Below the pieces are notes generated by a model. That model saw nothing but the letters and a program-made list of their open reading frames with translations. It had not been told where the DNA came from and did no database searches. Of a stretch of 16,133 nucleotides of DNA, positions 14,904 to 16,133 are shown one piece after another (the stretch's first letter is position 1; every line of letters begins with the position of its first letter). The stretch is from JALFST01 sp022779285 (GTDB lineage Bacteria; Bacillota; Clostridia; Tissierellales; Peptoniphilaceae): the NCBI GenBank assembly GCA_050313895.1, contig JBNPMI010000024.1; one strand, given 5' to 3'. Position numbers and translations under genes: made by a program.

Positions 14904-15066
14904 AAATGGAATCGGGATTCGATTTTGTTTCTGTTTCATTAAATCCAATATATGCGATCTGTTTTTGAGGGCAAAATAGTTCAGAAGGGAGGTTTGCCAT
15001 TAAAATTTTTTTATTGTTCTATCGTCAAGAAAAAACGTTTATTTACACATTTAAAGGAGAACATCA
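14904..15066 (+). other. Long 5' leader of the secreted-protein gene
   Basis: The leader holds a 12-nt palindrome GAATC-GG-GATTC (14909-14920) just after the predicted start, a possible operator or small hairpin. It also has a GGCAAA/TTTGCC pair (14970-14975 with 14993-14998) followed after a few bases by seven Ts (about 15006-15013), which looks like a weak attenuator. No known riboswitch consensus is recognised. AAAGGAG at 15053-15059 is the ribosome site. Confidence 0.4.
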
Positions 15067-15480
15067 ATGAAAAGAAAAAAGAAATTTACTTTCATATTTG
15101 CCATTGTGCTTATTTTAACAGCTTTCGTCACTCCAGTATTTGCTTCATCGTCTAGATATTCTTTTAATATGAGACAAAGAGTGGTAGATGGAAAAAGAAA
15201 TGGACAATTTCATAATCTTAATTCAGGAACAGCTCATATCAGCGGAAGTCATCATATTTATGAGTCAGTGTATATTAATGCAGAAAAACAGGATCTACAT
15301 TTTACCCTATATAAAAATCAATTTGGTTTTGATAAAGAAATTGGAACAATTGTTGTTAAAAACAACACATCTTTCACGGGAAATTTTGGAAAAGTCCAAG
15401 AAGGGAAATATTACCTTAAAATTTGGAAGGCAAGCCGGGATTGGCATTATACAATGGGATCCGGTTCCGTCTCTAACTAA
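15067..15480 (+). CDS. Small secreted protein of unknown family
   Basis: 137 residues, ATG 15067 with AAAGGAG at 15053-15059. A textbook Sec signal: KRKKK n-region, hydrophobic core FTFIFAIVLILTAFVTPV, and a likely signal peptidase I cut after VFA (residue 26), leaving about 111 residues. There is no cysteine, sorting motif or second membrane segment, so the mature protein should be released. It is basic and rich in Asn, Ser, His, Lys and aromatics, and its pattern of short alternating strands (SVYINAEKQDLHFTLYKN, GTIVVKNNTSFTGNF, KYYLKIWKASRDWHY) suggests a beta-sandwich. I do not recognise the family. The gene is visibly more AT-rich than its neighbours, lies behind an IS remnant and is followed 27 nt later by a vanZ-family gene, so recent acquisition is likely. 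A bacteriocin-like or envelope-binding role is possible but unproven. Confidence 0.75.
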   Translation: MKRKKKFTFIFAIVLILTAFVTPVFASSSRYSFNMRQRVVDGKRNGQFHNLNSGTAHISGSHHIYESVYINAEKQDLHFTLYKNQFGFDKEIGTIVVKNNTSFTGNFGKVQEGKYYLKIWKASRDWHYTMGSGSVSN

Positions 15481-15507
15481 TTGTCATCAGAACAGGAGCA
15501 GTGATTT

Positions 15508-16107
15508 ATGGTAATCGACAGCGGTCTTTTTACAAATTTGATCATCGCTTTGCCGTTTTTGGCCTGTCTCTTTCGGGAGATACGCTGTCAGCGAAGGCAT
15601 TATATTCTCAAATCTTTTTTGATACTGACATTCTATTTCTACATCGTTTTGCTCATAAAACATGCCATTTTTCCGATCTATCTCGGCGGCTCGATGAAAC
15701 AAATCATGCAGGCAGAAATGCCGATGAGCAAAAGTTTGTCTGAGAATGTGAACCTGATCCCGTTGGTCAGGGGCTGGTATCCTGAAGATTTTCTCTTAAA
15801 TATCATCATGACACTTCCATTAGGCATTTTATTGCCTTGCCTGATCAAAGGGATGACGATCCAATCAGCGGCAATTGCCGGAACCGGCATAGGCATCGGG
15901 ATTGAGCTGATTCAGTTTTTCCTTCTGATTCTTCAAGGCTTTACTTTCCGGGATATCAATATCAATGACAGCATTGCCAATGCGATCGGAGTGCTCATCG
16001 GTTACGTAATTTATATTTTTTCAGTAAAGATATTTTTAGAGGCGACAAAAAACACGCAAATTCCGATCGTCGTTAGGATCAGAAGCTTTTTCACGGATCG
16101 GCGTTAA
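15508..16107 (+). CDS. VanZ family membrane protein
   Basis: 199 residues, ATG 15508 with AGGAG at 15494-15498 (9-nt spacer, slightly long). Five hydrophobic segments: about 7-23, 33-56, 95-113, 119-143 and 155-178. VanZ-family landmarks: VNLIPLVRG (81-89), LLNIIMTLPLGILLP (96-110), GIELIQFF (131-138) and the FRDININDSIANAIGVLIGY block (147-166). VanZ of the glycopeptide cluster confers low-level teicoplanin resistance by an unknown mechanism; most VanZ-like proteins have no defined function, and there are no van genes here. No terminator separates it from the secreted-protein gene, so the two are probably co-transcribed. The last 26 bases of the window after its stop show nothing identifiable. 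Confidence 0.85.
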   Translation: MVIDSGLFTNLIIALPFLACLFREIRCQRRHYILKSFLILTFYFYIVLLIKHAIFPIYLGGSMKQIMQAEMPMSKSLSENVNLIPLVRGWYPEDFLLNIIMTLPLGILLPCLIKGMTIQSAAIAGTGIGIGIELIQFFLLILQGFTFRDININDSIANAIGVLIGYVIYIFSVKIFLEATKNTQIPIVVRIRSFFTDRR

Positions 16108-16133
16108 GAAAAACTATTTATGGGCTCAAAAAA

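Noticed and set aside
14904..15066. Riboswitch in the long leader
   Set aside because: No known aptamer core is recognisable; only a short palindrome and a weak hairpin with a T-run are seen.
14952..15155. Plus-strand open frame of 67 codons ahead of the secreted-protein gene
   Set aside because: It lacks a ribosome site, overlaps the start of the secreted-protein gene in another frame, and shows no domain.

Overview
The window looks like a chromosomal stretch of an anaerobic, moderate-GC Bacillota (Clostridia/Tissierellia type). This is inferred from strong AAGGAGG-type ribosome binding sites, GTG and TTG starts, a sortase-anchored SpaA/Cna-B surface protein, a YlmH protein, a short (rhodanese-less) ThiI next to a cysteine desulfurase, a solitary acyl carrier protein and tRNA genes without encoded CCA. 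No 16S or other marker allows a genus call. Most of the window is core metabolism and housekeeping.

Layout, left to right. (1) 1-2.7 kb: the 3' end of an SPKTG-anchored SpaA/Cna-B protein, a terminator, then an apparent operon of a patatin-like hydrolase and a YitT membrane protein. (2) 2.7-5.1 kb: ylmH on the minus strand, converging on yitT and diverging from acpP, followed by a tRNA-Trp/tRNA-Ile pair with its own promoter and terminator, and a minus-strand YprB-like RNase H-fold exonuclease. (3) 5.2-7.5 kb: cysteine desulfurase and thiI, probably one operon for tRNA 4-thiouridine. (4) 7.5-8.9 kb: a Bax inhibitor-1 membrane protein converging on thiol peroxidase tpx through a shared bidirectional terminator. 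(5) 9.0-13.8 kb: a complete, overlapping potABCD spermidine/putrescine ABC importer with holA (DNA polymerase III delta) attached to its end; the tpx and pot promoters share a 190-bp divergent region.

(6) 13.8-16.1 kb is the accessory part. Translating 13.93-14.72 kb across three plus-strand frames recovers a decayed IS481-like (rve/DDE) transposase with frameshifts, in-frame stops, a central deletion and lost catalytic aspartates. It is followed by a near-consensus promoter, a leader of about 160 nt, an AT-rich gene for a small secreted protein of unknown family (137 aa), and a VanZ-family membrane protein 27 nt downstream. This last pair is the only clearly non-core material and the best candidate for something undescribed. 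I do not see CRISPR, a phage, a toxin-antitoxin pair or a recognisable defence system, and I do not claim one.
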